From NCBI GenBank assembly GCA_020064725.1, contig JAGTWJ010000019.1, positions 3,038,001 to 3,102,000 on the forward strand: a stretch of 64,000 nucleotides of DNA. The letters run 5' to 3'. Each line of letters starts with the position of its first letter. Positions within the stretch are counted from its first letter, which is position 1. Below, piece after piece: positions 50,017-61,627 of the stretch. This DNA comes from Drechslerella dactyloides. Lineage: Eukaryota > Ascomycota > Orbiliomycetes > Orbiliales > Orbiliaceae. A program made the translations under genes and the position numbers. The notes under the pieces were generated by a model. That model worked only from the letters and a program-made list of their open reading frames with translations, searched no databases and had not been told where the DNA came from.

Positions 50017-51908
50017 ACGTCAATGATAAGCGAACGGATCAGACAAGCGAGCGGATCACCTCACCACCCCATCTCAACGAAAATACTGATTTCACCACCA
50101 CAATACTATAGCTTTGGGCTAGATATATACTAAATAACTTATTTACATACTTAAGATGCCTCTTGACATATTCAAATATTATACCCAGCTCTACTGCATT
50201 GACTGCAGTGCAATATTCTTCCAGAGTCTCCTCCTGGCTACATATTATCCTAATAGTTTTTTGGCTCTACCTACTTATACTACCTATCTATGGTATCTTA
50301 GTCTAGTATATCATTTGTTTGGTGTATAGTAAATATACCTTCATATTGTATATACTGTCTTTTTACCCACTACTATTTATTTAATACTTTATTAGCAGAG
50401 TGTAGTGTTATATTTTCTATATATATAAGTACTAATTAATATATTATAGTCTATATCCCTTTAAACAACTAGTCCACAGCTGCTAGTAGTAATATAGGAG
50501 AATTATTTTAGTACTGGGTAATCTGGTTTTTGATTAGGTCTGCTTATAAGCTAGTCTCTGATAGGTTTAATGATGTTTTTATAATCCAGGTAGCTGCTGT
50601 ATTCACAGTACCTAGATGTGAATTCACTAGAGTAGCTGCTAGCAACTATATATCCAGCTTTAATAAAACTCTATCAGGGTTATAAGATACAATACTAGCT
50701 CTAGCAAAGCTGCTGTATATGTTTTTAGGTGTTATTACAGTAGTAAACACCTTGTGGAACCCAGTAAGAAACTCCAGCTTAGAGATATGGTTAATGTATG
50801 CATATACTAAGCTCTCTATCTTATGGCTATATGCCTGTTTTAATGGCCTAAAACAACCAATATCCAGTGGCTGGAGGATATATAATAAATATGGTGGCAT
50901 ATAGATTATAACAATCTTATGCTCCTGGTAGTATAGCTCAAAGGTAATAGAGTAGTGGCTTTTGTGACCATCTAGGACTAATAGCCAATAGTCCAAAATA
51001 CAGTACCACACTATAAATTTGTCGAAATATTTTAGCCACTGTAGAGCAAGCTTATTTGTTATCTAGCTATTATTAGAAAGTGCAATAACCTAATCCACTA
51101 ATAGCTTTATCACTGTATACCAGCTAGCTAAGTGGTGTTGCCCAGTGAGGATAATAAATAGCAGCACTGCCCAACCTTCTGTACCTATCCCCTGGATAAC
51201 TATTACCCACTCACGATTCCTAGGCTGCACCAGCTTAGCTTTATCATATATTTCAGCACCTGTAACAACAGTAGTTGTAGATATTATGCCCATTACAAAG
51301 CCAGTCTCATCAAAGTTGTAGATATCATTATCCACAATACCATACTTAGTCTTTATAGCCTCTATTAACTAAAACCATTTACTAATAAGTACAGGATCTT
51401 TGTATTTTACTCACTAGTAGTCGTACTTCCTAGACAGACACATCTATAGCTCTAAGCAGCATTTAACAAAGTTACCAGCCCATCTCTTATCAACGCATCA
51501 CATACTATCATCGCTACACATCAGCAGCAGTTAATTAGCCATATCTTCCACACTACCCAGCCTAGGATAAAAAGACTGCACACATAGCTCAAATATATAT
51601 TAAACAATGGCATCCTCCTCCAATTTTATAAGGTTTTGCGATTTAAAAATGCTATCACATCATAAAGAACAGCCATTATATCAGCAGACTAAGGTGATAT
51701 AAGAGACATCATAATACTTAGCAGCAGCTCAAATACTTAATTCTTGGTCTTTTTTCATAACTTCAATAGCTAGAAGAACTCTGGATTCAGTCGTAGAGGC
51801 AGGCATTGCAGTGGTTGTGGAGGTATAAGGTATAGGAGGAGTGGTGGGCGCGTAGGTGTGGTGAGGTGATCCGCTCACTTGTCTGATCCGTTCGCTTATC
51901 ATTGACGT
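50017..51908 (-). mobile_element. pogo-A copy 6, best-preserved member
   Basis: 1,892 bp, TA at 50,015-50,016 and 51,909-51,910. Both TIRs match the consensus almost perfectly (ACGTCAATGATAAGCGAACG, GATCAGACAAGCGAGCGGAT). The interior keeps far more C and G than the other copies, so it is the least RIP-damaged and probably one of the youngest. Confidence 0.95.
50151..51806 (-). pseudogene. pogo-A transposase, near-complete, inactivated by stops
   Basis: 552 codons from ATG (51,806) to TAA (50,151) with no indel. Fot1/pogo-type DDE transposase. Catalytic motifs all present: IYNFDETGFVMG (about 51,320-51,285), LLVLDGHKSH (about 50,985) and LQPLDIGCF (about 50,870). Also EHKIVIIYMPPYLLYIL and SIVSYNPDRVL. 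Two long open pieces, 51,335-51,090 and 51,011-50,646, are separated by Trp-to-stop changes. The C-terminal knuckle region is at about 50,210-50,160. Early in the gene there are TGA codons also found in the other copies. A useful reference for reading the others. Confidence 0.9.
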
Positions 51909-51910
51909 TA

Positions 51911-53524
51911 AATATAATATTAGTTGTTGTAAATTCTATTATAAAAAATATAATTATTATTTTAAAATATTTTGGTCTATTATAAATATAAATTTTATAA
52001 ATAATAATAATTTAATCTACTTAAGAAGATCACAATAATTAATAAATATCTAGTAATTGCTATTATAATTCACTACAACCACAATGTTTTATTTTTTTTT
52101 ATTAAAGCAAAATACCTTGCTTTAATTTATTATGCTATAGATTATACTATAAAGATCTAGCTTTGTAGGCTATAAGATGGCGTCTGATTTACAAAACAAG
52201 ATCTAGATACTATTTATATATACTTATTTAAGATATTCTCTAGTCAAGATTTAATAGATTTAACTAATTAATTAATTAAAATAAAAATTTTCTATAGAAA
52301 CTGTATAATTATTTAGATATAACAAAAGAAATATCTAAACCTAAAATAATTATAATATTATTAGATAAACCAAAACATTATTATAATAACAATTTTATAT
52401 TAATTATATACTATAATATTTACCAAGAAATAGTATAAATTTTATAAGATATTATATAGGTTGGGGTAGATATAGCTAATTTGGAAAATATATTATTATA
52501 TATTAAAACAAAAAAAATTATATTTAATCAATTAAAAAACTATTAATATTAGAAATAAGAATTTAAGGATATTTACTTATATAATTATAGAAGTTAAATA
52601 TATTAAATCCCAAAAAACAAAAAAACCAATATAATCCCATTCTCATATAAACATAATAATTTTTTGAAATTTAATCAACAATTACTTCCACCAAACAAAA
52701 CAATAATATTATATTTTTTTAAAATAATATTTTTTTTAGAAAAAAATAATTTTTTAAAATCTTAGAAATAATTTTTATTTTCTAATAATATAATATAAAT
52801 ATCTAAGTTAATTATATTTTTTTTTTAAATATTATATTATTTTTTTAAATTTTTTTATTTTATAAAAAAAGCTATTTCTATACCAAAGAATTCTCAATTT
52901 TAAACTAGTTAATTTTAATTTAATTTAAAAAAAACTTAATATTTAATTAATATTTAGACTTTAATTTTATATTAAAAATTTCAAACTATTAAAGAAATCT
53001 CAGCAAAAACATATTAATAATATATATAAAATAATATAGCTAAAAAAAGAGGCCTAAAATAATAACTATAATAAATAAACTAAATTCAAAGAAAATTATA
53101 AAAATATTATTAAAACCAAATCTTTAATTATATTAATAATAATTTAACAAACTATACATATTATTATAAATAATATATAATATAGTTTATAATCTAATAT
53201 TTTAAACAATAAAATAAATCCATAAAATTATAAAATAATATTTTTATAATTTAATTTTAATATTAAAAATCTAAGATTCTTTAAATATAATATAATATAT
53301 AAATATATTAATAGTTAAAAAATATTTTATATTAAATTAAAGTAAAATTATTAATTTATTATAATAAAGCTAATTATTAATAAATATTATAAATATTAAA
53401 TTAAATTTAATTAAATATCTTTTTTATTAGATATTAATCTAATTTAAAATAATAACTAAAATTAATTCTAAATAATAATAGTATTATTAATAAAATATTA
53501 TTAAATAAAAAATAATTATATATT
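51911..53524. other. Unclassified decayed DNA with a short inverted-repeat patch
   Basis: 1.6 kb, mostly AT-rich. 52,085-52,215 is less degraded and contains a perfect 10-bp inverted repeat (ATTAAAGCAA / TTGCTTTAAT, 52,101-52,126, 6-nt loop) and an imperfect one (AGATCTAGCTTTGTA at 52,153-52,167 against TACAAAACAAGATCT at 52,190-52,204). No gene recognised. Confidence 0.45.
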
Positions 53525-53525
53525 A

Positions 53526-53901
53526 CTAGAAGGCCGCGCCGCGGCACTTAAACCCGACTGAAAAGCTGAAAAGCTGAAAAGCTGAAAGTCTAAAAGCCCG
53601 AAAGCAAAAGCAAACAACTTTAAATATCTAGTAGATAGATAAAGAGAATTTAGGGTGGTGTGCTGTTGTTTGTTTAACTTTTCTTGAAAACCTCTCAAAT
53701 CTTCTCATCGAAAACCTAAACAGAGTCATGCCGGTAAAGACGAAAGCGGTAAGGGGCGGGATCTCGGCCGAGAGCCGGCGGTGCCAAGAATGCCAAGAAA
53801 CAACACATTTTGTGCAGGCTGCTAGCCGGGCAAAATCCGGGGGGGGTGCCCCCTCACGCGGACGGGGGGGTTCAATTAGTAACCCTCCTTTTCAGTCGGG
53901 C
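53526..53901 (-). mobile_element. H6, Helentron/Helitron2-like element (reverse)
   Basis: 376 bp between A (53,525) and A (53,902), T-T on the element strand. Element strand starts GCCCGACTGAAAAGGAGGG and ends with the inverted repeat TTTTCAGTCGGG, hairpin GCCGC-GGC-GCGGC (53,533-53,545), CTAG. The hairpin stem differs from H1/H3 by compensating changes. GC-rich and nearly free of RIP. Has the AAATGTGTTGTTT core (reverse, 53,797-53,811) and a short GAAAAGCT tandem repeat (53,561-53,588). Confidence 0.82.
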
Positions 53902-53902
53902 A

Positions 53903-54850
53903 TATTTATAAATAGTTAAAAGTATATACTTTTATAAAAATAATTATATTTAATATTAATAAAAGAATATTTTATAGTTTTTTAAATTTTTTTATTATAA
54001 TATTAATTAATAATAAGTATAGTATATTAAATTCTAGGTTAATAAATTTAGTAATAATTATAGCTATGATTGTAAAATAGAGAGTAATTTGAATATTAAT
54101 TATTAATAAAATTAATATAGTAAGTAGTAAAATATTAAATTAGATTAATATATAGTAATTAAAATTAGTATTTAATATAACTTTTTATAATTTAAATAAT
54201 TATTACTATACTATTTAAAATATAATAATAATGTTGATTTAAAATAATATAAATTATTATATTAATTTAAATAAATAAATAAAATAAATAGATAATTTTA
54301 AATTTTAATAAATCCTGATTATCTTATATTAGAGAAGATTAAGTATTTAAGATATCAAATTATTATAAATTAAAACAATAAGAAAATTTAATAAAAAAAA
54401 CTTTAATAATACTAAATATATTAGATATAATAATAATATTAGAAATTATCTTAATTTTTGAATAGTTTAAAGTTTTATTAAATATTATAAGTTAGAATTT
54501 TTTATATTTATTAAAATATATAATTCTAATATATTAATATTAAAAAAAGTTTTAATTATTAATAATTTAATTAAAGATATTTTAAATGTTAGTATTTTTA
54601 TTTATATTTATAAGATATTAATTATACTTAATATTAATAATTATAAAAACTTAAATTTTGTTAATAATTTAAAAAAAACTATTATAAATTTTATAATAAA
54701 TTTTATTATTATAATTTTTCAAATTTATCCAAATTATTACTTTATAATAAAGCTTTTTTTAACTATATTTATAGATTTTAATTATTAAAATATAAATTTA
54801 AAAAGCTTAGATTCCAGTATTATTTTATTAATATAATAATTATTAATTAT
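53903..54850. other. Unclassified AT-rich decayed DNA
   Basis: About 950 bp with no recognisable element or gene. Confidence 0.45.
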
Positions 54851-54851
54851 A

Positions 54852-54900
54852 CTAGAAGGCTGCTACCGCAGCACTTAAACCCGACTGAATGCTACCTTGT
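54852..54900 (-). mobile_element. H7, 3' end fragment of a Helentron-like element
   Basis: Reverse-oriented 3' terminus only: inverted repeat TTCAGTCGGG, TTTAAGT, hairpin GCTGC-GGTA-GCAGC (54,859-54,872), CTAG and flanking T. I find no matching GCCCGACTGA end downstream, so the 5' part is lost or decayed; the right boundary is approximate. Confidence 0.7.
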
Positions 54901-55666
54901 AGTATTGTAGACAAATATACTGTGTATATAATCTTCTCTTAAAAATTATTTTTAATTCTATTTTTAACTTTATTTAAAGTTTGGTTAAATAGTTTAAATT
55001 TTTTTAAAATTAATTTATAGATATCTAACTAATATATTTATCTTAAACTTAATTTTTTGTGATTTGTTTATAATCTCTACTTTAATTTTTTATTTTTTGT
55101 ATGAATTTTAAATATAAAAAAATAATATAAGTTATTATAAGAATTTGATTAACTATATCTTATTATTATAGTAAAATATTATTATATTATATTTATAAAT
55201 ATATTTTTTTATATAGTAAAGATCTATCTATTAAAAAATATTTTATTAATAAATATAATAATTTTTAATCTAAATCTTTAATAAAAATCTATAAGTTTTT
55301 ATTAAATTTTACCTATTTTAATAAAAAACCTAAGTATGATAATATAAATATTATTTGTTATTATAAAATTAAGAATAATATTTTTTTTTGTTGGATATTA
55401 TTTATAATAATATCTAGCTAGATTATTTTGGTAACTTAATTTTTAATATTTTCTTTAATTAATTATATATCTTAAGATTTTATATTAATATAGTAATATT
55501 TTGGATTTTTAATTTAGATAAAGTTTATAAATAAATTATTTAATATTTAATTAGTCTTAAAAAGACTAATAATAGAATTAATTTTATAAATATTTTATAT
55601 ATATAAATCTAGAATATATATAATGATTTTTTATAATATTTATAAATTTATAATATTAATATTAAA
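54901..55666. other. Unclassified AT-rich decayed DNA
   Basis: About 770 bp; the first part may belong to H7. No motif found. Confidence 0.45.
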
Positions 55667-55668
55667 TA

Positions 55669-56676
55669 ACGTCAATAATAAGCGGCCGGCACAGACAAGT
55701 GACTGGCACACTTTTTGAGGTATCTCTGATAAGCTACCTTTGATATTATATACTATTACAACTATAATAATGGCTGTTACTATAGCTAAATCTTATATTA
55801 CTTTAGTTATTAAGATATTAAAAAAGGATGAAACTTTAAGTATTTGGATAATTATTAAGCTATATAATATTCTATATAAAATTTTAGTATACTGTTATAA
55901 TAGTTACCTTTTATATAGTAAAAGTGCTCTGAAGTTATAGAACCTTATATAATTAGAAAAGGATATTATTGTTTAGTATATATTTAAGCTATCTATATGA
56001 TTTTTTTATCTTAGATTGTTTAATGTGGAGGATATAGCTAACTAGCTATTATTAATATATAATAGTAATAATATTTGATATATTAATAAAAAATAGACTA
56101 ATAACTTTGTTAAATACTACCTAGAGTTATAAATATATTTTTTTAAAAAGTACAATTATTAGTAAGTAAAATATAAAGATCCAGTACTTATAAACAAGTA
56201 GTTTTAGGTAATAAAAATAATAAAGGCTAAATATGATATTATAGATAATAATATTTATAACTTTAACAAGACTAACTTTATAATAGATATAATATCTATA
56301 ACTACTATAGTAATAGGTACTAAAACATATAATAAAATAAAGTTTGTGTAGTCTGGAAGCTATAAATAAATAACAATTATTTAAAAAATAGATATAAAAA
56401 AGTATATAATATTATTATTTATTATTCTTACTAGAAAATACTATTTAATAAGTTGGTATATAGGAACTAGTTTATTAAAAGATTAAGTAGTTATACTCTT
56501 TAATAATAACTAGACAATAAATAAGCTGGTTTTTAAATAACTAAAATACTTTAATAAATTTATAGTATGGTATTATTTTTTAGACTATTAATTATTAGTT
56601 TTAGATAGTTATAAAAACTATTATTTAGTAGTTTTTAAGTTATACTATTAGAAATAAAAGATTATTATTATCTATA
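55669..56676 (+). pseudogene. pogo-C element, piece 1 (left TIR and transposase 5' part)
   Basis: Left TIR ACGTCAATAATAAGCGGCCG with two AAGCGGCCGGCACA-like units (second mutated to AAGTGACTGGCACA), TA at 55,667-55,668. The transposase starts at ATG 55,770 (MAVTIAKSYITLVIKILKKD). First catalytic motif NFNKTN (Asp lost), second LVLDSY kept. It ends at the TA (56,675-56,676) where pogo-A copy 7 is inserted and continues at 58,571. Confidence 0.87.
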
Positions 56677-58568
56677 ATGTTAATGATAAGCGAATGGATT
56701 AGACAAGTGAGCGGATCACCTTACTACCCCATTTTAACAAAAATACTAATTTTACTATTATAATACTATAGCTTTGGGTTAAATATATACTAAATAGTTT
56801 ATTTATATATTTAAGATGTTTCTTGATATATTTAAATATTATATTTAGCTTTATTGTATTAACTGTAGTGTAATATTCTTTTAAAATCTTTTTTTGGCTG
56901 TATATTATTTTAATAGTTTTTTGGTTTTATTTATTTATACTATTTATTTATAGTATTTTAATTTAGTATATTATTTGTTTGGTGTATAGTAAGTATATTT
57001 TTATATTATATATATTATCTTTTTATTTATTACTATTTATTTAATACTTTATTAATAAAGTATAGTATTATATTCTTTTTATATATAAATACTAATTAAT
57101 ATATTATAGTTTATGTTCTTTTAGACAACTAGTTTATAGCTATTAATAGTAATATAGGAAAACTATTCTAGTACTAGATAATCTAGTTTTTAATTAAGCC
57201 TACTTGTAGGCTAGTTTTTAATAAATTTAATAGTATTTTTGTAGTCTAAATAGCTGTTATATTTGTAATATTTGAATATAAATTTACTAGAATAGCTGCT
57301 GGTAATTATATATTTAGTTTTAATAAAATTCTATTAAGATTATAAGATATAATACTAGTTTTAGTAAAGCTGTTGTGTATATTTTTAAATATTATTATAG
57401 TAATAAATATTTTATAGAACCCAGTAAAAAACTCTAGCTTAGAAATATAGTTAATATATATATATATTAAGCTCTCTATTTTATAGCTATATACCTGTTT
57501 TAATAGCCTAAAGCAGCTAATATCTAATAACTGAAAGATATATAATAAATATAGTAGTATGTAGATTGTGATAATCTTATGTTTCTGATAGTATAGTTTA
57601 AAGGCAACAGAATAATAACTTTTATAATTATCTAAGATTAATAGTTAGTAGTCTGAAATATAGTATTATATTATAAATTTATCAAAATATTTTAGCTATT
57701 ATAGAATAAACTTATTTGTTATTTAGTTGTTATTAGAAAATATAATAATTTAATTTATTAATAGCTTTATTGCTATATACTAGCTAACTAAATAGTATTA
57801 TTTAATAAAGATAATAAATAATAATACTACCCAACCTTTTATATCTATTTTCTAGATAATTATTATTTATTTGTGATTCCTAGGTTGTACCAGTTTAGCT
57901 TTATTATATATTTTAGTATCTATAATAATAATAGTTATAGATATTATATTTATTATAAAGCTAGTTTTATTAAAATTATAGATATTATTATTTATAATAT
58001 TGTATTTGGTTTTTATAATTTTTATTAGTTGAAATTATTTACTAATAAATATAGGATCTTTATATTTTATTTATTAGTAATTATACTTTTTGGATAGATG
58101 TATCTATAGTTCTAGATAGTATTTAATAAAATTATTAGTCTATTTTTTATTAATATATTATATATTATTATTACTATATACTAGTAATAATTAATTAATT
58201 ATATTTTTTATATTACTTAGTTTAGGATAAAAAAACCATACACATAACTTAAATATATATTGAATAATAATATTTTCTTTTAATTTTATAAGGTTTTGTG
58301 ATTTAGGAATACTATCATATTATAAAAAATAGCCATTATATTAGCAAACTAAAATAATATAAAAGATATTATAATATTTAGTAATAGTTTAAATATTTAA
58401 TTTTTGGTTTTTTTTTATAGTTTTAATAATTAGAAGAACTTTAGATTTGGTTATAAAAGTAAATATTATAGTAATTATAAAGATATAAAATATAAAAAGA
58501 ATAGTAGGTACATAGATATAGTAAGATAATCTACTCACTTATCTGATCCATTCGCTTATCATTGACGT
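56677..58568 (-). mobile_element. pogo-A copy 7, nested in pogo-C
   Basis: 1,892 bp, TA at 56,675-56,676 and 58,569-58,570. Its removal rejoins pogo-C pieces 1 and 2 in register (TTATTATCTATA + TATTATTATATT for the family TATACTACCATATT). The left TIR starts ATGTTAATG (C-to-T twice). Confidence 0.92.
56811..58466 (-). pseudogene. pogo-A copy 7 transposase pseudogene
   Basis: Full-length frame. First Asp is Asn; LILDN and LLDIS are kept. Very heavy C-to-T and G-to-A load, so no long open stretch remains. Confidence 0.83.
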
Positions 58569-58570
58569 TA

Positions 58571-58756
58571 TATTATTATATTTTTTATATATTTTTTAAT
58601 TATTAGATGTTGGCTATTTTAGACTATTAAAATAAATATACAGCTATAAAATAAAGATTTTAATATATATATATATTAATTATATTTTTAAGCTGGAGTC
58701 TCTTTCTAAATTTTATAAAATATTTATTACTGTAATAATATTTAAAAATATATATA
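58571..58756 (+). pseudogene. pogo-C element, piece 2 (transposase middle)
   Basis: 186 bp encoding the third catalytic motif (LLDVG, about 58,600) up to the KLESLSKFYKIF-like helix region. Ends ...TTTAAAAATATATA at the TA used by pogo-A copy 8. Its natural continuation (GTAGTTTTATTAAAAC) is at 9,081, not here. Confidence 0.87.
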
Positions 58757-60530
58757 ACGTCAATGATAAGCGAACAGATCAGACAAGCGAGCGGATCACC
58801 TCACCACACCTACACGCCTACCACTCCTTCTATATTTTATACCTCCACAACCACTGTAATACCTGCCTCTATAACCAAATCCAGAATTCTTCTAACTATT
58901 AAAACTATAAAAAAAAACTAAGAATTAAGTATTTAAGCTACTACTAAACATTATAATATCTTTTATATTATCTTAGTCTGCTGATATAATAGCCACTCTT
59001 TATAATATAATAGTATCCCTAAATCACAAAACCTTATAAAATTAAAAGAAGATACTATTATTTAATATATACTTAAGCTATATATATAGTCTTTTTATTT
59101 TAGGCTAGATAGTATAGAAGATATGGTCAATTAGCTGCTGCTAGTATATAATAATAATAATATATAATATATTAATAAAAAATAGGTTGATAATTTTATT
59201 AAATACTACTTAGAGTTATAAATATATTTATTTAAAAAGTATAATTATTAGTAAACAAAATACAAAGATCCTATATTTATTAGCAAGTAGTTTCAATTAA
59301 TAAAAACTATAAAAACCAAATATAGCATCACAGACAATAATATCTATAATTTTGATGAGACTAGCTTTGTAATAAGCATAATATCTACAACTACTATTAT
59401 TATAGGTGTTGAAATATATAATAAAATTAAACTAACACAGTCTAGGAATTACAAATAAGTAATAATTATCCAAAAAATAAATATAAAAAATTAGGCAGTA
59501 CTACTATTTATTATCCTTACTAAACAACACCACTTAGCTAGCTAGTATATAACAACAAAGCTACTAATAGATTAAATTATTATATTTTCTAATAATAACT
59601 GGATAACAAACAAGCTCACTTTACAATAATTAAAGTACTTTAATAAGTTTATAATATAATACTATATTTTAGATTACTAGCTATTAATCCTAGATAGTTA
59701 TAAAAACCATCATTTTATTACCTTTAAACTATACTACTAGAAGTATAAGATTATTATAATCTATATATTATTATATTTATTATATATCCTTCAGCTACTA
59801 AATATTAGTTATTTTAGACTATTAAAATAGGTATATAGCCATAAAATAAAAAACTTAGTATATATATATATTAACCATATCTTTAAATTGGAGTTTCTTA
59901 CTAAATTCTATAAAGTATTTACTACTATAATAATATTTAAAAACATACACAGCAGTTTTACTAGAGCTAGTATTATACCTTATAATCTTGATAGAATTTT
60001 ATTAAAACTAGATATATAGTTACTAGCAGCTACTCCAGCAAATTCATATCTAGACACTACAAATATAGCAGTTACCTAGATTATAAAAATATTATTAAAT
60101 TTATTAGAAATTAATTTATAAGTAGGTTTAATCAAAAACCAGATTATTTAATACTAAAATAGTTTTTTTATATTACTATTAGCAGTTATAGACCAATTAT
60201 TTAAAGGGATATAAATTATAATATATTAATTAGTATTTATATATATAGAGAATATAATACTATGCTTTACTAATAAAGTATTAAGTAAATAGTAGTGGAT
60301 AAAAAAACAGTATATACAGTATAAAAACATACTTACTATATATTAAACAAATAATATACTAGATTAAGATACCATAAATAGGTAGTATAAGTAGATAGAA
60401 CCAAAAAACTATCAAGACAATATATAACCAGAAAGGGACTCTAAAAAAGTATTACACTACAATCAATATAGTAGAGCTAGATATAATATTTAAACATATC
60501 AAAAAACATCTTAAATATATAAATAAACTA
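58757..60530 (+). mobile_element. pogo-A copy 8, left 1,774 bp; right tip missing
   Basis: Left TIR intact with TA at 58,755-58,756. The element stops at a TA (60,529-60,530) where M3 is inserted, 16 bp after the transposase stop codon. Beyond M3 there is no pogo-A sequence; the missing 118 bp plus its duplicated TA is at 18,017-18,136 in opposite orientation. Confidence 0.92.
58859..60514 (+). pseudogene. pogo-A copy 8 transposase pseudogene
   Basis: Complete 1,656-nt frame. First Asp kept (NFDETSF), second kept (LILDS), third Asn (LLNIS). The C-terminus keeps VLHYNQY, the decayed knuckle. Stops throughout. Confidence 0.86.
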
Positions 60531-61625
60531 ACGTGTATGATAAGCGACCGGATCAGACAAGCGACCGGATCACCTCGCAGTCAAACACCCCACTAAAAAC
60601 CATTTATTTAATATTATAATAAATATCTATTATAAAATTATAAAAAAAATACTTTAAAATAAATATATATTCAAAGAGATTAATTATCATTTTTTTAATT
60701 TTTTAATATTAATATTAAATTAATAATAATTATTTTAATTATTATAAAAAACAACACAAACTTTTAGGTGTTTGACTGTAAATATCTAAGTAATTTATAA
60801 ATAAAAACTTCTAAAAATTGAAGATATAATAAATTATTATATAATCTAGGATTATAGAGAGTTCTAGCTTATTATATTAAAAATTAGGCTTTATAAAGGT
60901 GGCTAAAGTTGGTACAATACATCCAACTATTTTTTAAAAAATTATATATAAAAATATTATAAAAAAATTTTAAAAAAATTTAGTTTAATTTTAATATATT
61001 AAAAATTTATTATTTTATTTTTTTGAAATTTTTTTATATATATATAATTTAATATTAATATTTTTAATTTCTATTATAAAAAATTATAAAAAATTGAATT
61101 TTCGACAAAAAAAATTAAAAAAAATTAGAAAAATTATAATTTAATCTTATTTAATCTAATATTAATTTTTTTAATTTTTTTTATAATATTTTTATATATA
61201 ATTATTTAAAAAAATAGCTGGTGTGTTGTTGGTGTGTTGTACCAACTTTAACCACTTTTATTAAGCTTAATTTTTAATATAATAAACTAAAACTCTCTAT
61301 AATCCTAGATTATATAATAATTTATTATATCTTCAATTTTTAGAAGTTTTTATTTATAAATTACTTAGATATTTACAGTCAAACACCTAAAAGTTTGTGT
61401 TGTTTTTTATAATAATTAAAATAATTATTATTAATTTAATATTAATATTAAAAAATTAAAAAAATGATAATTAATCTCTTTGAATATATATTTATTTTAA
61501 AGTATTTTTTTTATAATTTTATAATAGATATTTATTATAATATTAAATAAAAGGTGTTTGGTGGGGTGTTTGACTGAGTGGGGTGATCCGGTCGCTTGTC
61601 TGATCCGGTCGCTTATCATACACGT
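60531..61625 (+). mobile_element. Foldback element M3
   Basis: 1,095 bp, TA at 60,529-60,530 and 61,626-61,627. It is the near-identical reverse complement of M2, including the distinctive asymmetry between its ends (CACCTCGCAGTC left, GAGTGGGGTG right). Left flank pogo-A copy 8, right flank a gypsy 3' fragment. Confidence 0.92.
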
Positions 61626-61627
61626 TA

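Noticed and set aside
52140..52210. Possible tRNA gene
   Set aside because: Inverted repeats are present but there is no T-loop GGTTCGAATCC-like box or cloverleaf spacing.
18017..61627. Assembly error as the source of the split elements
   Set aside because: Not fully excluded. It is set aside because every junction keeps an exact TA, element lengths sum to family size, and RIP has made the copies distinguishable. Long reads would decide.
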